From assembly GCF_030035675.1 (NCBI RefSeq), contig NC_084482.1:74127120-74191119 (forward strand): 64,000 nucleotides of DNA. Direction: 5' to 3'. How positions within the stretch are numbered: the first letter of the stretch is position 1; the number at the start of each line of letters is the position of its first letter. The stretch comes from Rhineura floridana (taxonomy: Eukaryota > Chordata > Lepidosauria > Squamata > Rhineuridae). Below the pieces are notes generated by a model. It did no database searches. It saw only the letters and a list, made by a program, of their open reading frames with translations, and was not told the DNA's origin. The position numbers and the translations under genes are program-made. Below are positions 1 to 11,020 of this stretch, piece by piece.

Positions 1-440
1 TCTGGGTTGTTACACTTGAAGGAGAATGTTGGCAAATTTGGAAAAATTTAACGAACTGTTAAGATAATGAAAGAGAAAGTAAAACATATAGGATATCAAG
101 AAACCAAGTATATTTAGCACAGGGGAAAAAAGAGTAAACAGAAAGACTTTTGGCAGTTTTCAGATATTTAGAAGATCATAATCATCTAGCCACTAAGGAT
201 CAGGCAACAAGAAACAGCTTGAAATGACAATACACAGTGCTTAAGAAAAAAGAACAGTTTAGCAATTAAACAAAATGGTAATACTCTTTAAAGTTTACAC
301 TTGAAAAGCTGAAGAGACATCTTTTCGGGAGGCGGGGTTCTAATGCACATTTCGTGATCTCACAAGGTTAGAAGCAGACTGCATTAGTAATGCCCGATCA
401 CTTAATTCATAAAAAGGAGCTGCACAGGGGAAGATGATAA
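1..440. other. Unassigned AT-rich DNA
   Basis: I see no gene, repeat family or RNA in this stretch. It is AT-rich flank leading into the CpG-rich region that follows. Confidence 0.5.
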
Positions 441-816
441 AATAATTACGCGCCCCTGGTTTAAAAAACAGCAATTTGAGTTTTGAAGCCCGGTTCTCTC
501 CCATTCCAACCTCACTGGGGAGGGAGGAGAGAAGAGGCTAGGCAAGGCAGCCCTGCCTTCATCCGGAGGTGGTCCTATCAGAGAGGCACCTGTGACTACG
601 ACAAGAAGTGTACAGATTTCATGTGTGACCCTTCCCGCGGAAGGCACGATATAAGGTCAGGAGGAGGAAAAGAGGGGCACCAACTCCCCAACAATGACAA
701 ATACACGCGTTCCCCTATGACGGGGCACAGTCGCTCTCCGCGATCGAGTGAAAGGCTGTGTGGAATAGAGGGAACTACACCCTTTCGTCCTTCTCCCTCG
801 CGAAAGCCATGATTGA

Positions 817-859
<43 letters not shown>
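817..859. repeat. (CT)n(CA)n microsatellite
   Basis: A run of CT dinucleotides passes into CA dinucleotides inside the CpG island, just before the TATA-like motif. Confidence 0.95.
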
Positions 860-965
860 GTATAAACAGGATCAAAGACGTGCGTGTTATATCCTCAGTA
901 AGACCCTCTCCCGCTGCCTCTCACACTCACTCTCGCCCACTATAGCCTTCAGCCCTGCCGGCGCC

Positions 966-1092
966 ATGACCCCCGAAGTCCCGCTTCGGCTCCTACTACT
1001 CCGGAGGCCGCTGCTTCCGCGTCTGCAAGCGGGCGGAGCCGACCTCGGGACTCGCCCCTCCTCAGCCTGCCCGCGGGAGACACACCCCTTAG
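966..1092 (+). CDS. Possible first coding exon, unidentified gene
   Basis: The ATG at 966 has a strong Kozak-like context (GGCGCCATGA) inside the CpG island. The frame opens with an arginine- and leucine-rich stretch (MTPEVPLRLLLLRRPLLPRL...), which resembles a mitochondrial targeting peptide or a signal anchor. At 1093 there is a usable splice donor (AG|GTGAAG), giving 42 codons plus one base. I do not recognise the protein and found no downstream exons in the window, because everything up to the resistin cluster looks like repeats. It could be a chance open frame in GC-rich DNA; transcript data would decide. Confidence 0.22.
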
Positions 1093-1360
1093 GTGAAGTA
1101 TGCTCTTGCCTCCTCAAATGATGGTGCTACAGCGAGGTGCAGCCCGAGTCTACGCATGCTTGCTCGAACGGTCAGCCTGTCCTGCTCAGCACAAGGTGAC
1201 ATGACCGCTTGCAGCTTGCAAATAAGTTCCATTGAACTCAGTGCGTAAGTCAACTCGGGCTACAATCCTGTTTCCGGACTTTGTTTGCGAGGGAAAAAAA
1301 AGAACCGCTTCACGCAGCGGCCTGTGGTTGGCGCCAGACCGTACACACAGAACAGGACGT

Positions 1361-3137
1361 AGAGAGAGGCGCATCTTCCAGCACGCAGTGGACACGTGCC
1401 ATTGAACAGTGACCAATCATGGCTTCTTTCCACACCTTGTGTCTGCTTATCCACATGGGAACATAACTTCCCGCTAAAGACACTCTTTTTGCCTCCGTTT
1501 TGTTTGCACCGTCTACAGTAAGGGATCAATGCCAGCTGCAAACATGGTGTTTTCTAGTCACAATGGAGGGGAAGCATCAGTCATGCAGTTTACTAAAGAC
1601 CATGTCCTCTAATTTAATATTCCCACTCCCTCTCCTTACCTGGCAACTGAGCATGCTCAGTTTGTTCTACGAGCAAGTTTCATTTAAAAACAAGCTGGAA
1701 GTATGATTGTTTTTATTTTAACAATACAGATGAAATATAAATCTTTGTTTGAGCAGCGTTATGCTTTTGTGTGCAAGTTGGGAGGGAAAGAAAATAAAGG
1801 CACCGTTTGCAGCAACATAAAAGAAACTTACAGAACGGGAGAGAGAAGCAGAGTTTCTCTTCATCTGACAGGAAATGAAATGAGAGGAGGAGGAGGAGGA
1901 GGGAGTGTGCCTGCAGAGGGGAACGATTGACACACCCACCTCAAAGCATTGCAGTGTGGATGAGCCCTAAGAATCAGAGTGGGCAGGAGGACAGATCATA
2001 AGGAACAGCAAGGGCTCCCATAAGTGGGAGGGAGTACATCCACACACATACCCAAATAATTATTTGTAAGGCTATATTAACCTATCTTCTTTGAAAAGGA
2101 TCAGACATACATGGTGAAGTGGGAACAAAACAAACCGTTTTCCAGAGAATTGCAGGTGGAAATGGCTAGAAATAGGGCTGAAATCATTAGTACATTAGGT
2201 GATGCTTTTGAATCTATTTGGCAGCTGTATCACAGATTAAAATGAGAGCCATTTAAAGTCAACCAGACCCCTACCTACTCTGACCACCAGACATAGCACA
2301 TTTTTGCTGCTCAGCTCTTCTTGTAGTTTCCTCTCTACTGTCCAGCTTCTGAAGGATGTGAACAGAATACTCATGCAGAGATCAGGTGGGCTGGGGATGC
2401 TCTGGGCAGGCAAGGGAAAAACATCAGGTGACCTTACTCTCCTCTGTCATTCTCATCTCTTTCAAGTATCCTGCAACATAACAAGAAGAGCAAAGCACAC
2501 ATACCCCCAGAGTGCCACAGCAGCTTTAATACTAACTGTGGCAAAGGCATTCATAGATGTTTGCATGATTGCAGTCAAGGGACAGACTGAAGAAGCGGCC
2601 TGAGTCCATTAGCGTACTTCCAACTCATGCCTACTTCCTTCATCAACCTGATATAGTAGGCTACTGCTACCTATTAAAACTCATGCTACAACAATCCAGT
2701 TAGTCTCTGCAATGCTGCAGTATATCCTGAGTCCTGACTTCTTGCTATGGGTGAGCGACACAGGACTATGCATCCAAACAGACCATTTTAATTCGACTGT
2801 GATACATTCTAACTGTATTCTTTTATAATTTACTTTAGATCCTTAATATTTATTCTTCAGTTTCAGTTAACTGCCCAAGATATACATCTGTATAGAAAAG
2901 GTGTAGGTGAGTGAGGGACTTACCTATACCTTTTATACTTTTTTATATGCATAATGTTGAGCTATAGTTGGCTATATTTGTTCTTTGCTTGTAGGTCGCA
3001 CTAATTGTTTACACATTATCTAGGAATGCTAAAGGAGCACAACAGCATTTTACTGATAAAAAATTACATTTACCACTGCAGAAGACACACACACACACTC
3101 CAATTTATGGTTTTCATGGTAAGCATTCAGAGGGGGT
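1361..3137. other. Unassigned non-coding DNA
   Basis: No coding frame with protein-like character and no repeat family that I recognise. It contains a short GGA-rich run (about 1881-1903). If the CpG island starts a + strand gene, this would be its first intron. Confidence 0.4.
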
Positions 3138-3185
3138 TTATAATTTATTTATTTATTTATATTACATTTATACCCCGCCATTCAT
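3138..3185 (-). repeat. LINE/SINE 3' tail
   Basis: ATTT-type tandem repeats followed by ATTACATTTATACCCCGCC, the reverse complement of the 'GGCGGGGTATAAATGTAAT' tail shared by reptile L2/CR1-type elements and the SINEs that borrow their 3' ends. Confidence 0.6.
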
Positions 3186-3195
3186 TCACCATGAA

Positions 3196-3424
3196 CAGTG
3201 GCGTCACTAGGGTTGGCGTCACCCGGTGCGGTAATTCATGGTGTCACCCCCATGGACCTCCTCCCGTACCAGATCATACAGAATCCTTAGTAATTTTTTC
3301 TACTAATGTTACTCGTAAATCGTAATTCCCATATATCACTGAATGTAATGGCAATAGTAGTGACATAAACAACTAGCAAAATTAAAATTACACCTTTAAA
3401 TTACAATATCATACACACAGCCCA
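3196..3424. mobile_element. hAT-like non-autonomous DNA element, partial
   Basis: Begins CAGTGGCGTCACTAGGG, a terminus typical of hAT-superfamily MITEs, followed by 'GTCACCCGGTGCGG'. The other end is not clear because it runs into the next element. No coding capacity. Confidence 0.35.
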
Positions 3425-4426
3425 AATTCTTGCTCTTATCACTAATGGGAGTTAATTATCTTGCATATGCCCATAGTAAATTTTCAGATACTTACAGACC
3501 CTCAGCAATTTTCAAGTGGTCTATGTAGAAGAAAAGTTTGGGAACCCCTGGTATAAGACATCTGCTTATGTCCCTATGCTGCTCTCACCCCTCATTTAGG
3601 TGCCTGGGATGCTTGCATGTGGACATACCTCCTTACAATTATGGAAAGTGATTCTTAATAATAAGTCTCCAGACACAAAGTTACATAGGTATTTATCAGT
3701 TGTTTAGTAGAAAATTCAGAAGTGCAGAGTCCCTTCATGATAGTTGCAGCCACATACACCTTTTTTTGATCCTGGATTAAGAATGAGATCTTTGTCAATG
3801 CGTTCTCTCACAACAAACATCTCTAGGAGCCAATCAGCTTGTAAGTGGAGAGCGTTATCAACTGAGAAGAGTCTTCTCAGTGGTTGACTCACCTGCTTTC
3901 ACTCTGATTGGCTCCAATCAGCAGGAAAGGCAAGGAAGCCTATTAGAAGACTCTTCTCAGTGACTAACACACTCCCTTTTCATGCTGACTGTAGGATGCT
4001 TGGAGACATAGGGACCCTGCTCCCAAAAAAGAGGGAAAAAACATGAAATGTATATACTTACCCAATTTATGAGATTTTCAGATAAACGGGTGGGGGGGAC
4101 ACCACCATTTTCTGACATTGCAATGAGGTTTTCTAGACACTGCCCAGGTCAACCAAACTGGCTTCACACTGATTGGCTGCAATCCTGAGTGGGCGGGGTT
4201 AGACTGAGCTACAAAGTGCTGTAAAGTACAGATTTGTTTTTAAAAAAGATTTAACAGTGGGGGGGGTGTCTGATGTTTTTATGTATATCTCGAGAACCGG
4301 ACCACCTAGAAACTTTTTTTTAAAATAAAGATGAGAATCCGGGCCACCTAAGGGGCTAAAGGGGTGCCGGGTGGCATGCAAAGAATCTGGGTAAAACCCG
4401 GCTAACCTGGCAATATGGCAACCCTA
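3425..4426 (-). mobile_element. hAT-like transposon, internally deleted copy
   Basis: The right edge reads ATATGGCAACCCTA, the same terminal inverted repeat seen at 28154 and, inverted, at 23812. The left part (3425-4030) matches 27195-26580 inverted, and the right part (4036-4426) matches 24220-23812 inverted. This copy therefore joins the two ends of the larger element and lacks the middle, as expected for an internal-deletion derivative of a DNA transposon. Strand is relative to the 23812-28154 copy. No transposase frame is visible. Confidence 0.6.
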
Positions 4427-4490
4427 ACTACAACTCCCATCAGCCCCAGCCAGCATGGCCACTAGATTGGGCTGATGGAAGTTGCAGTTC
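4427..4490. repeat. Palindromic MITE fragment
   Basis: Contains AACTCCCATCAGCCCCAGCC followed by its near reverse complement (GGGCTGATGGAAGTTGCAGTT). Related palindromes occur at 7845, 8216, 45015, 58457 and 58835. Confidence 0.6.
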
Positions 4491-4699
4491 AAACAAGTAA
4501 TTTTTCTAAGCTCTACCCAGAAGCCCATGCTTCTGGCACATGTCTTTCATCCACCAATCAGAGGAGCAGAAGATTTCACCTGCTCCCTCTGTTAACAAAC
4601 AGCTCACAAAATTCTCAAAACTTTAACAATCGGCTCTCGCGACCCCGAACGAGCCAGCACACCAGTGCCCTTGGGTTTCTTTCCATTTTTAAGAACAAA

Positions 4700-4858
4700 G
4701 GAATCTGCCTTATACTGCTGAGGCGATTTGGTGCCATCTATCTGAGTACTGATGAAATGGACCAGCACTGGCTCTCCAAGATTCCAGGCTATAGTCTTTT
4801 TCAGAAATTGAATTTTTGGCGTTTTCATGCAAAGCATATGCCCTACCACTGAGCTACA
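4700..4858 (-). repeat. tRNA-derived SINE remnant
   Basis: On the minus strand it reads GTAGCTCAGTGGTAGGGCAT (tRNA A box), then a body ending in CAGTATAAGGCAG. The same family occurs at 29745-29893 and, better preserved, at 56690-56852. It is old and degraded. Confidence 0.6.
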
Positions 4859-4934
4859 ACTTTTCCCCTGTTTTAAAAAAATCTTTTACAATTGTTCTTT
4901 TCAATTCACTAAAGAATGCACATCGTACCTAGAG

Positions 4935-5135
4935 CAAATCCATACAATTCATTTAAAGCACATGCAACACATATTTGAAGCATATGAACCACACCACAGA
5001 ATCATGGGAACTGTAGTTTGTTAAGGGTGGTGGGAACTATAACTGTGAGGGGGAAACTTCCCAGGATTCTTTAGGGGAAGTCGTGTGCTTTAAATACAAG
5101 TTGGATGTGCTTTAAACATATTGTGAGGATCTACT
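4935..5135. repeat. Palindromic MITE ('CCCAGGATTCTTT' family)
   Basis: The arms run from ATCCATACAATTCATTTAAAG to CTTTAAACATATTGTGAGGAT, with a GGGAACTGTAGTTTGTTAA core. Other members are at 29970-30165 and 20009-20324. Confidence 0.6.
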
Positions 5136-6719
5136 TAATCAACTTTGCCTGCATGTAAATTGTTTTAATTAATTTTTTAAAGTGGAAATGAGCTATAAAG
5201 TGTACTGGGTGACCATGGCTACTCACCATCTCTCAGCTTAATCTGCCCCTCAGGATGAAAACGGCAGAGCGGAACCATGACCACCCCAAGGAAGAAGGGC
5301 ACACTTAAAATGTAGGGGAAGTATTGTAAACCATAGTGTGAAATCAGATAAGTATCAGGACATAGTATGAACAAATATTTATATAAGCATGACTATCAAA
5401 TATGTTTATTATTTACACAACCTGTAAACATATTTATAGTGCAATCTTATGTTTGTTTACTCAGAAGCAATTCCCAATGTATTAAATGGGGCTTACTTGA
5501 ACATGGAAGCATGCAGAGAACTGTAACCTCAAGTGATAAGCAATTTCATTCACACAACCCAAAATTCAGAATCATGCCACTTTAAGCTGTTTAGCAACTG
5601 TTTATACTTGTTTTTATGGTTACTGGATTTTAAAGGGATTTATTTCTTATTGTGAGCTGCCTTGGTTTCCAGACTGCAGCCTCACAGGGTTGTTGGAAAC
5701 ATCCCCATATACACACACTGGAGATGTAAAAATACATACACCCCATATAATAGTTTATTGTCAAAACCAGTTGATCATTGCAGAATAGGGTTGCCAGGCT
5801 CAGGGCCTGAGAATGATTCTGTATCTTTAAGAGAAGAGAAAATTCAGCCAAGTGCAGGTTTCCTTGCAACATTGTAATAGGAAAAACCACAAGGTGAAAT
5901 TCTCCCTTCCCCCTGCACAATTTTTAAAGATACAGAAGACCTCTTGGAGGCTGGGCCTGGCAACCCTATTGCAGAACATTAAAAATAAAATAAAATCAGT
6001 ATTAGTTCCCTACATAATAAAAACAGCGATACCTAAGTAAGCCCTGCCTAATTGCTTTAAAAATAGGATTGGAGGGGGAGAGAAAAATATACAACACAAA
6101 CACAATTCTTTGCTATGTTTACTCAAAAGTCCCATCAATTTACAGCACAATCCTAACCATGTCTACTCAAAAGGAAGTCCTATTGAATTCAGCGGGGTTT
6201 ACTTCATATTGAGAAGTTTGCAAAACATTGCCCTCTTCAAAATTTAAACATGTCTGACTCCTACACACAAGAAAGAAAAAGACTGAAAGCTTATGTTTTC
6301 ATTTTGTGAGATTTTAAGAAAAGCAGGGAAAACTTTCTGAGTTGCAAGGAAAAAGCAAGTTTTGTGACTCTATAATTTTTTGGCTCTATAGTTACTTCCT
6401 TGTCAATCACACCCTGATTTCATATTGGCTAAAATCCTGAAAGGGCAGGGATTAGAGCAACTAAGTCGGAGTGTGTGTGGCTGACTTTTCGGTGTATATC
6501 TCGGGAACCGGACCACCTAGAAAAGTATTTTTTTTTAATGAAAGCTGAAAGTCCGGAGAAACTGCAAGGCAGCATCCAGTAGATAAGTAAGAAATATCCC
6601 TTATAAAATGGTATTATAAATGCGCTAGAGCCCCCCCCCCAATTTACTCCATTCAACAAGTCTGACATTTGTTTGGTAAATGTATACCCCACACCACCAC
6701 CAACTCTTCATCAACATTA

Positions 6720-6945
6720 TTGTTGTATTTTTGCATTTATATTCCATTTTTCCCGCCAAGGAGCTTAAGGTGGTGTACATGGTTCTCCCCACTCTCCATT
6801 TTATCCTCACAACAACCCTGTGAGGTAGTTTAGGCTGAGAGATTATGGCTGGCCCAAGTGAACTTCATGGCTGAGTGAGGATTTGAACCCTGGTCTCCCA
6901 AGTCCCAGTCCAACACTCAAACCACTACACCATACTGGCTGTCAG
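6720..6945 (-). repeat. tRNA-derived SINE (Sauria-type)
   Basis: The minus strand shows a tRNA-like head (AGTATGGTGTAGTGGTTTGA, then GGGTTCAAATCC as the B box), a 'TCACTTGGGCCAGCC' body and a LINE-like tail (AAGCTCCTTGGCGGGAAAAA). This is a typical reptile SINE with a promoter-bearing head and a borrowed tail. Confidence 0.8.
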
Positions 6946-7019
6946 CACTATAGTGTTCCCAGTATGACAATGATCTCAGCATTGCACTGAGGCATCTTTG
7001 GGAACATATTTGCATGTTT

Positions 7020-7255
7020 AATGATCCAGGTGAGAAAGTTGCTGTGCCCGACCAGTCCTGCCTGCAGTAATGGACCTGGAGGAGGGCTAACAAAGTGAGG
7101 CTCAATCCAGACAAGGCATGGTTAGCAGATGGTTCCTCCATCTGGATGTTAGGTATACTGTTTTATTTGTTTTATAATTGTTTATTTTATTGTTGTAAAC
7201 TGCCCTGGGGCTTTACAGTAAAGGGCAGGTAACAAATTTAATAAAAGAAACAAAC
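7020..7255 (+). mobile_element. L2 LINE fragment, internally deleted
   Basis: Reads GAGGGCTAACAAAGTGAGGC-TCAATCCAGACAAGG (L2 reverse-transcriptase region 'ANKLKLNPDK') and then jumps to the L2 3' tail (TGTAAACTGCCCTGGGGC ... TAATAAAA). The equivalent piece is at 44755-45000 in the other old duplicate. Confidence 0.7.
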
Positions 7256-7284
7256 AGTGCAGGCTGGTCCGTTAGGGTGCATGG

Positions 7285-7560
7285 GGCACTGCTCTATCAC
7301 CTCAGGCTATGAAGACGCTAGTCACCAGATCAAAGTGTTTCCATTAGCCACACCTGGAGGGAGAATGGGTTGATCTGCCAATCAGTTGCAAAATCTCTTT
7401 GAAGCTGTTTTTAAAAAAAACAAAACACCCAAGCTGCTTCCACCAGGTTTTACAGTAAAAAGTGGTGGGCTTTGACTAGCATCGTGTGCCCCCCATTTTC
7501 AGAAGATAGGGGGAGACACACTGGAACTGGTAGAACAGTGACTGTGCCACTACCGTCAGC
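7285..7560 (-). repeat. MITE, inverted relative to 43363-43612
   Basis: The segment with 'CCAGATCAAAGTGTTTCCAT' through 'CATTTTCAGAAGATAGGGGG' is the reverse complement of about 43363-43612. There the same unit sits as a clean insertion within a duplicated sequence. It is non-coding. Confidence 0.55.
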
Positions 7561-7844
7561 CTGCCTGCAGCCAGCCGTCATCTGTCTGCCTTCTTACTTA
7601 GAACCAGTCCAGGGGGTGGCACTGCCTACCAGCACCCTTCTCCTCCTTAGCCTCAGTGTTGCACTTTTAGAACTCAGCGGTATGTAAGATGGGGACAAAA
7701 CTAGAATGAGTTGCCTCTGCCTGTCATTGGCTCTGGTTCCACCTAGTGGGGTTCCCTGCTTTCCATCCTACCAGTCCAATGGGCACCATCCGCCACTGCA
7801 AATAAACAACCTTTTCTGTGGGGGGTTGCACTCCCCCTAAAGCA

Positions 7845-7965
7845 GGGGTGGACAACATGCTGTCCTGGACCCCACCTCCCAATATCCCCAAGTGTTGGCC
7901 ATGCTGGCTGGAGTTGGAGTCCAGCAACCTCAGAAAGGCAGTATATATTGGCTACCCCTACTCTT
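7845..7965. repeat. Palindromic hAT-like MITE
   Basis: CAGGGGTGGACAACATG at the start and GGCTACCCCTACTCT at the end form imperfect termini around a CTCCAACTC core. Its duplicate partner is at 45015-45170. Confidence 0.6.
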
Positions 7966-8069
7966 AAGGTTTGAGTTTTGAAGCTAGGGGGTGCTCTTGG
8001 TCCATCATTGTCAAGGGACGTGTGTCCTCAGTAGCATGGTCTTTTACCTGCTTAAATTGATGTGGATGT

Positions 8070-8215
8070 GACCTGGCTCCAGTGACATGCTCTGGGAGCC
8101 TCCCTTTTGGATTACTGTAATGCATTACATGCAGGGCTGCCTTTGAAGATGGTCAGGAAACTTCACTTGATAGAAAACATAGTGCTGAGAGTGTTAACTG
8201 GCTCTAAGCAGTTGG
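8070..8215 (+). mobile_element. Old L2 fragment
   Basis: 'TTGGATTACTGTAATGCATT' followed by 'GGGCTGCCTTTGAAGATGGT' corresponds to the L2 segment '(R)LDYCNAL..GLPLK' seen intact at 63390-63440. It is heavily decayed. The stretch at 9120-9450 may continue it. Confidence 0.5.
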
Positions 8216-8312
8216 GCTCCAACTCCCATCAGTCCTAGCTAGCGTGGCCCGTGGCCAGGGATGATGGACATTGTAGTCTAACAACATCTGGAGGGCAATG
8301 GGCTACCTCCAG
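8216..8312. repeat. Palindromic MITE
   Basis: CCAACTCCCATCAGTCC ... GGGATGATGGACATTGTAGT ... AACAACATCTGGAGG: half of the common palindromic unit, best seen at 58835-58975. Confidence 0.6.
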
Positions 8313-8319
8313 GAACCCC

Positions 8320-9117
8320 TCTTCTTATACATAAGTATGGAAATTGAGAATATTATTATGGCTGAAATTGATTTTTAGTCCCATAGGTCTGGCTCCGCAT
8401 GTACTTTCAGATAAATTTTGTTCTCCTTGGGAAAAAATGATCCATGATAAACTATTAAAACTAGGTTTTTCTCTGCCTTATATCTTCTGTCTGGGCTATG
8501 ATTCTGCTCGTGTGATAATCAAACGACTTAGAGACATCGATTTCCAGCATCACTTACTCCTTGTAAGGAAACAAAGACATAATCCAAAGTTTTTCACCTT
8601 AATGTCATACCTCTCGACTCTGGAACTCCCCAACTATAGAAGGGCTTTTACCCTAATTAGATTAAACATACTCCCATCTGCTGTATTGTTTGGCAGATAT
8701 AACAAAACTCCATATTCTGAGAGAATCTGCCCCTGTGCTGATGGAGAAATTGAATCGAATGAACATCTTCTTCTTCGTTGTATATTTTACCATGATATAA
8801 GATATGAATTAATTGCGCCTATTCTGTCGCCTTTTCCAGCTAAAACGGATTCTTTCTACCTAGATTATTTATTAGGTGATTATAAACCGGAGGTGACACT
8901 TGCTGTTGCCAAATTTAGTGCTGCTGCTATTAAACGTAGGAAAATAAAGGTACAATAATTTAGTTTTAATGTTTTTTTTTCTGTATACTGTTTTTACTTG
9001 AGTATATATTTTTCTGCTGTTAAATCAAAATGATCCCATTTATACTTGTTTATACTGTAATATTATTTTGTATTGAAGGGTCAATTTGATTGTAAATAAA
9101 CTCAACTCAACTCAACT
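8320..9117 (+). mobile_element. 3' fragment of an I-group (Vingi-like) LINE
   Basis: An open frame of about 204 residues (8344-8958) ends in a C-terminal zinc-knuckle-like pattern, 'CPCADGEIESNEHLLLRC' (C-X-C ... H ... C), followed by FYHDIR. This is typical of the region after the reverse transcriptase in I/Vingi-type non-LTR elements. The element ends with an ACTCA tandem tail (9101-9117) instead of poly-A. The frame is uninterrupted to its stop, so the insertion is fairly young. The reverse-transcriptase core is absent because of 5' truncation. Clade assignment is a judgement from the zinc motif and tail. Confidence 0.55.
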
Positions 9118-9119
9118 TA

Positions 9120-9450
9120 TACATTGTTAATCTCTCATATGTTATCACCTGTGCCCTGAGATAATCAAAGAAGTCTTTTCTCTGAGTGCTCCTGAGAAAT
9201 TCAGAGGGTGTTCTTGTGAGTGAGGCCTTTCTGGTACTGGCCTCTTGTATGTAAAACATTCTCTCTGGAGAGGCTTGCATGGCACCTACTTCAATGTCTT
9301 TTTGGTGCCTTTTGAAGACTTTTTTTGTGCTCTCAAGCCTTTTAAAACAGATTTTATAATATTTCTTAGGAGCCTCAGACTTCCTTTTTATTATGCATGC
9401 ACTATGATTTGTGCAGTTGTGCTTATGATGGTATCAGGGTGATTGTACGC
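9120..9450 (+). mobile_element. Probable decayed L2-type LINE 3' part
   Basis: Weak resemblance to the L2 region before the stop codon ('GAGGCCTTTCTGG', 'CATGGCACC...TTTTTGGTGCC'). It follows the 8070 fragment once the MITE and the Vingi-like insertion are subtracted. Low certainty. Confidence 0.3.
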
Positions 9451-10296
9451 AGTCCCTCTTTCAATAATGTTTGTGCCTACAAATGTTTCAGGGTAGACAA
9501 CGTTTTGAATCTGTTCCTGTCCTGTAACATCCTAGTGAAATCCTGAACCTTTTAATACCACAAATGTTCCAGTTTATTTTCTGTTCTGCTTTTGTTGTGC
9601 TCCAGACGGCAAGAATGCCATAACATTGGGGAAGCACTGCAAAACTAATAAAGTGGAATGTTATGTGGATCATCCAATATAAATCCACCATTATTCACTG
9701 TTATTGTGTCAATGATATGTTGCAGAATACACCTGCCAAAACAAACAAACCCACCAATCTGGAGGGGCCTTTAACATTTTTTAACATCACTGATATGATC
9801 TGATTTTACTCTTGGCAGAATAATGGGATTTTTTTGGTTTGTATTTTAGCTTTTGTAGCTGGACTGAGTTTTGTTAGTTCGGTTGCTGGGTTTTTAATTT
9901 GTGTCCATTTCCGGATTTTATGGCTGGATCTGATCTACTGCTGGGTTGGTTTTATTCACTTTTTAAATCGTTTCATTGTATGGTTTGATTTAATTCTGCC
10001 TATTTTACTGTGTATGTTGTCAGGACATTTATGAAGCAACTCATACGTTGAATGAATGAATAAATAAATATAATGTACCCCCACCCCTTTCAAATATGTC
10101 CACATCAGTGTATTGTGTGTTCAGCCTCCACCCTATTGTATAACATCCGTGCAACCAGGACTTTCTTCAAAATCTATTTTTCTGACAGCTGGTGTTCGCA
10201 TGGCCTTCAGTGTTTTGCATAAAAGAACTCATTGTCAGCAAATTTACATTGTGGAACATGAGTCTCATTTTTACAGTGGATCATAAAACTGGTTGT
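9451..10296. other. Old resistin upstream flank, no gene
   Basis: Non-coding sequence shared with 46112-46416 and 48770-49100. From about 10060 it corresponds to the DNA immediately upstream of the resistin promoters. AATAAATAAATA near 10060 is a simple repeat. Confidence 0.6.
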
Positions 10297-10680
10297 TCCC
10301 GGGGAAAACCTGGACAGTCCTATATCTTTTTTTTTTTTACAATAATTTTTATTCAAATTTTCATAAAACAAACAAAACAAAATAAAAAAACATTCAAAGA
10401 CAAAAAACAAAACAAAACAAAAATAATTAAACAGTAAAATAAAATGTTGACTTCCGATTTGTCGCAGATCAGTTATAGGTCTACAATATATAGCAATCCT
10501 GTCTCTTAAATTATATTATAAAATCACTTTCCTCCAGTAATCTTAATTAATCATCAAATCTCATAAACATTACTTTATTCTTTCCACAAAAAGTCAAAGA
10601 GAGGTTTCAATTCTTTGAGAAATATATCTATCAATTTTTCTCCAAATAAGCATGTCAATTAATCCATCTCATTCAAATCT

Positions 10681-11020
10681 GTTAGGTCCAATAATTTCAA
10701 TAGCCATTCTTCCATTATCAATGTTAATTCCATCTTCCATCTTCAATAATCCTGTTAAGTCCAGTAATTTCAGTAGCCATTCTTCCATTATCAGTATCCC
10801 ATAATAATCTTGTTGTCATAGCCATAGTCCAAATAAACATATCGATTAATCCATCTCATCAAATCTGTTAGGTCCAATAATTTCAATAGCCATTCTTCCA
10901 TTATCAATATTAATTCCATCTTCCATCTTCAGTAGTCCTGTTAAGTCCAGTAATTTCAGTATCCATTCTTCCATTATCAGTATCCCATAATAATCTTGCT
11001 GTCGTAGCCATAGTCATATA
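10681..11020 (-). repeat. About 185-bp tandem duplication in HAL1-like 3' region
   Basis: Two head-to-tail units start at 10681 and 10867 (both GTTAGGTCCAATAATTTCAA). Each holds the sequence encoding the last ORF1 residues (GYDSKIIMGY-stop or a near copy). In another frame the unit reads EEWLLKLLDLTDLMRWI, which weakly resembles an L1 ORF2 C-terminal segment. The second L1-like element carries a shortened version. Confidence 0.75.

Larger units (their letters stand above)
440..1360. promoter_or_regulatory. CpG island, probable promoter
   Basis: CpG dinucleotides are dense here, unlike the rest of the window: clusters near 640-760, 945-1080 and 1140-1350. A TATA-like motif (TATAAA) sits at about 861, and a GCCGGCGCC-ATG start context lies about 100 bases further on at 966. 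In vertebrates such islands usually mark constitutive promoters. Direction of transcription is not certain. It could also serve a gene on the minus strand that lies to the left of the window. Confidence 0.55.
4660..6556 (-). mobile_element. hAT-like transposon copy A
   Basis: Shares about 1.5 kb of internal sequence with 29745-31870 (same orientation) and with 25320-23890 (inverted). Its right end carries the 'ATATCTCGGGAACCGGACCACC' region but stops at 6556, where the old duplicated flank starts. This copy lacks the LINE-tail insertion found in the other two. Nested in it are a tRNA-derived SINE remnant (4700-4858) and a palindromic MITE (about 4935-5135). Confidence 0.5.

Noticed and set aside
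402-875. Overlapping open frames in the CpG island
   Set aside because: GC-rich DNA has few stop codons. Apart from the frame at 966 none has a start context or splice site.
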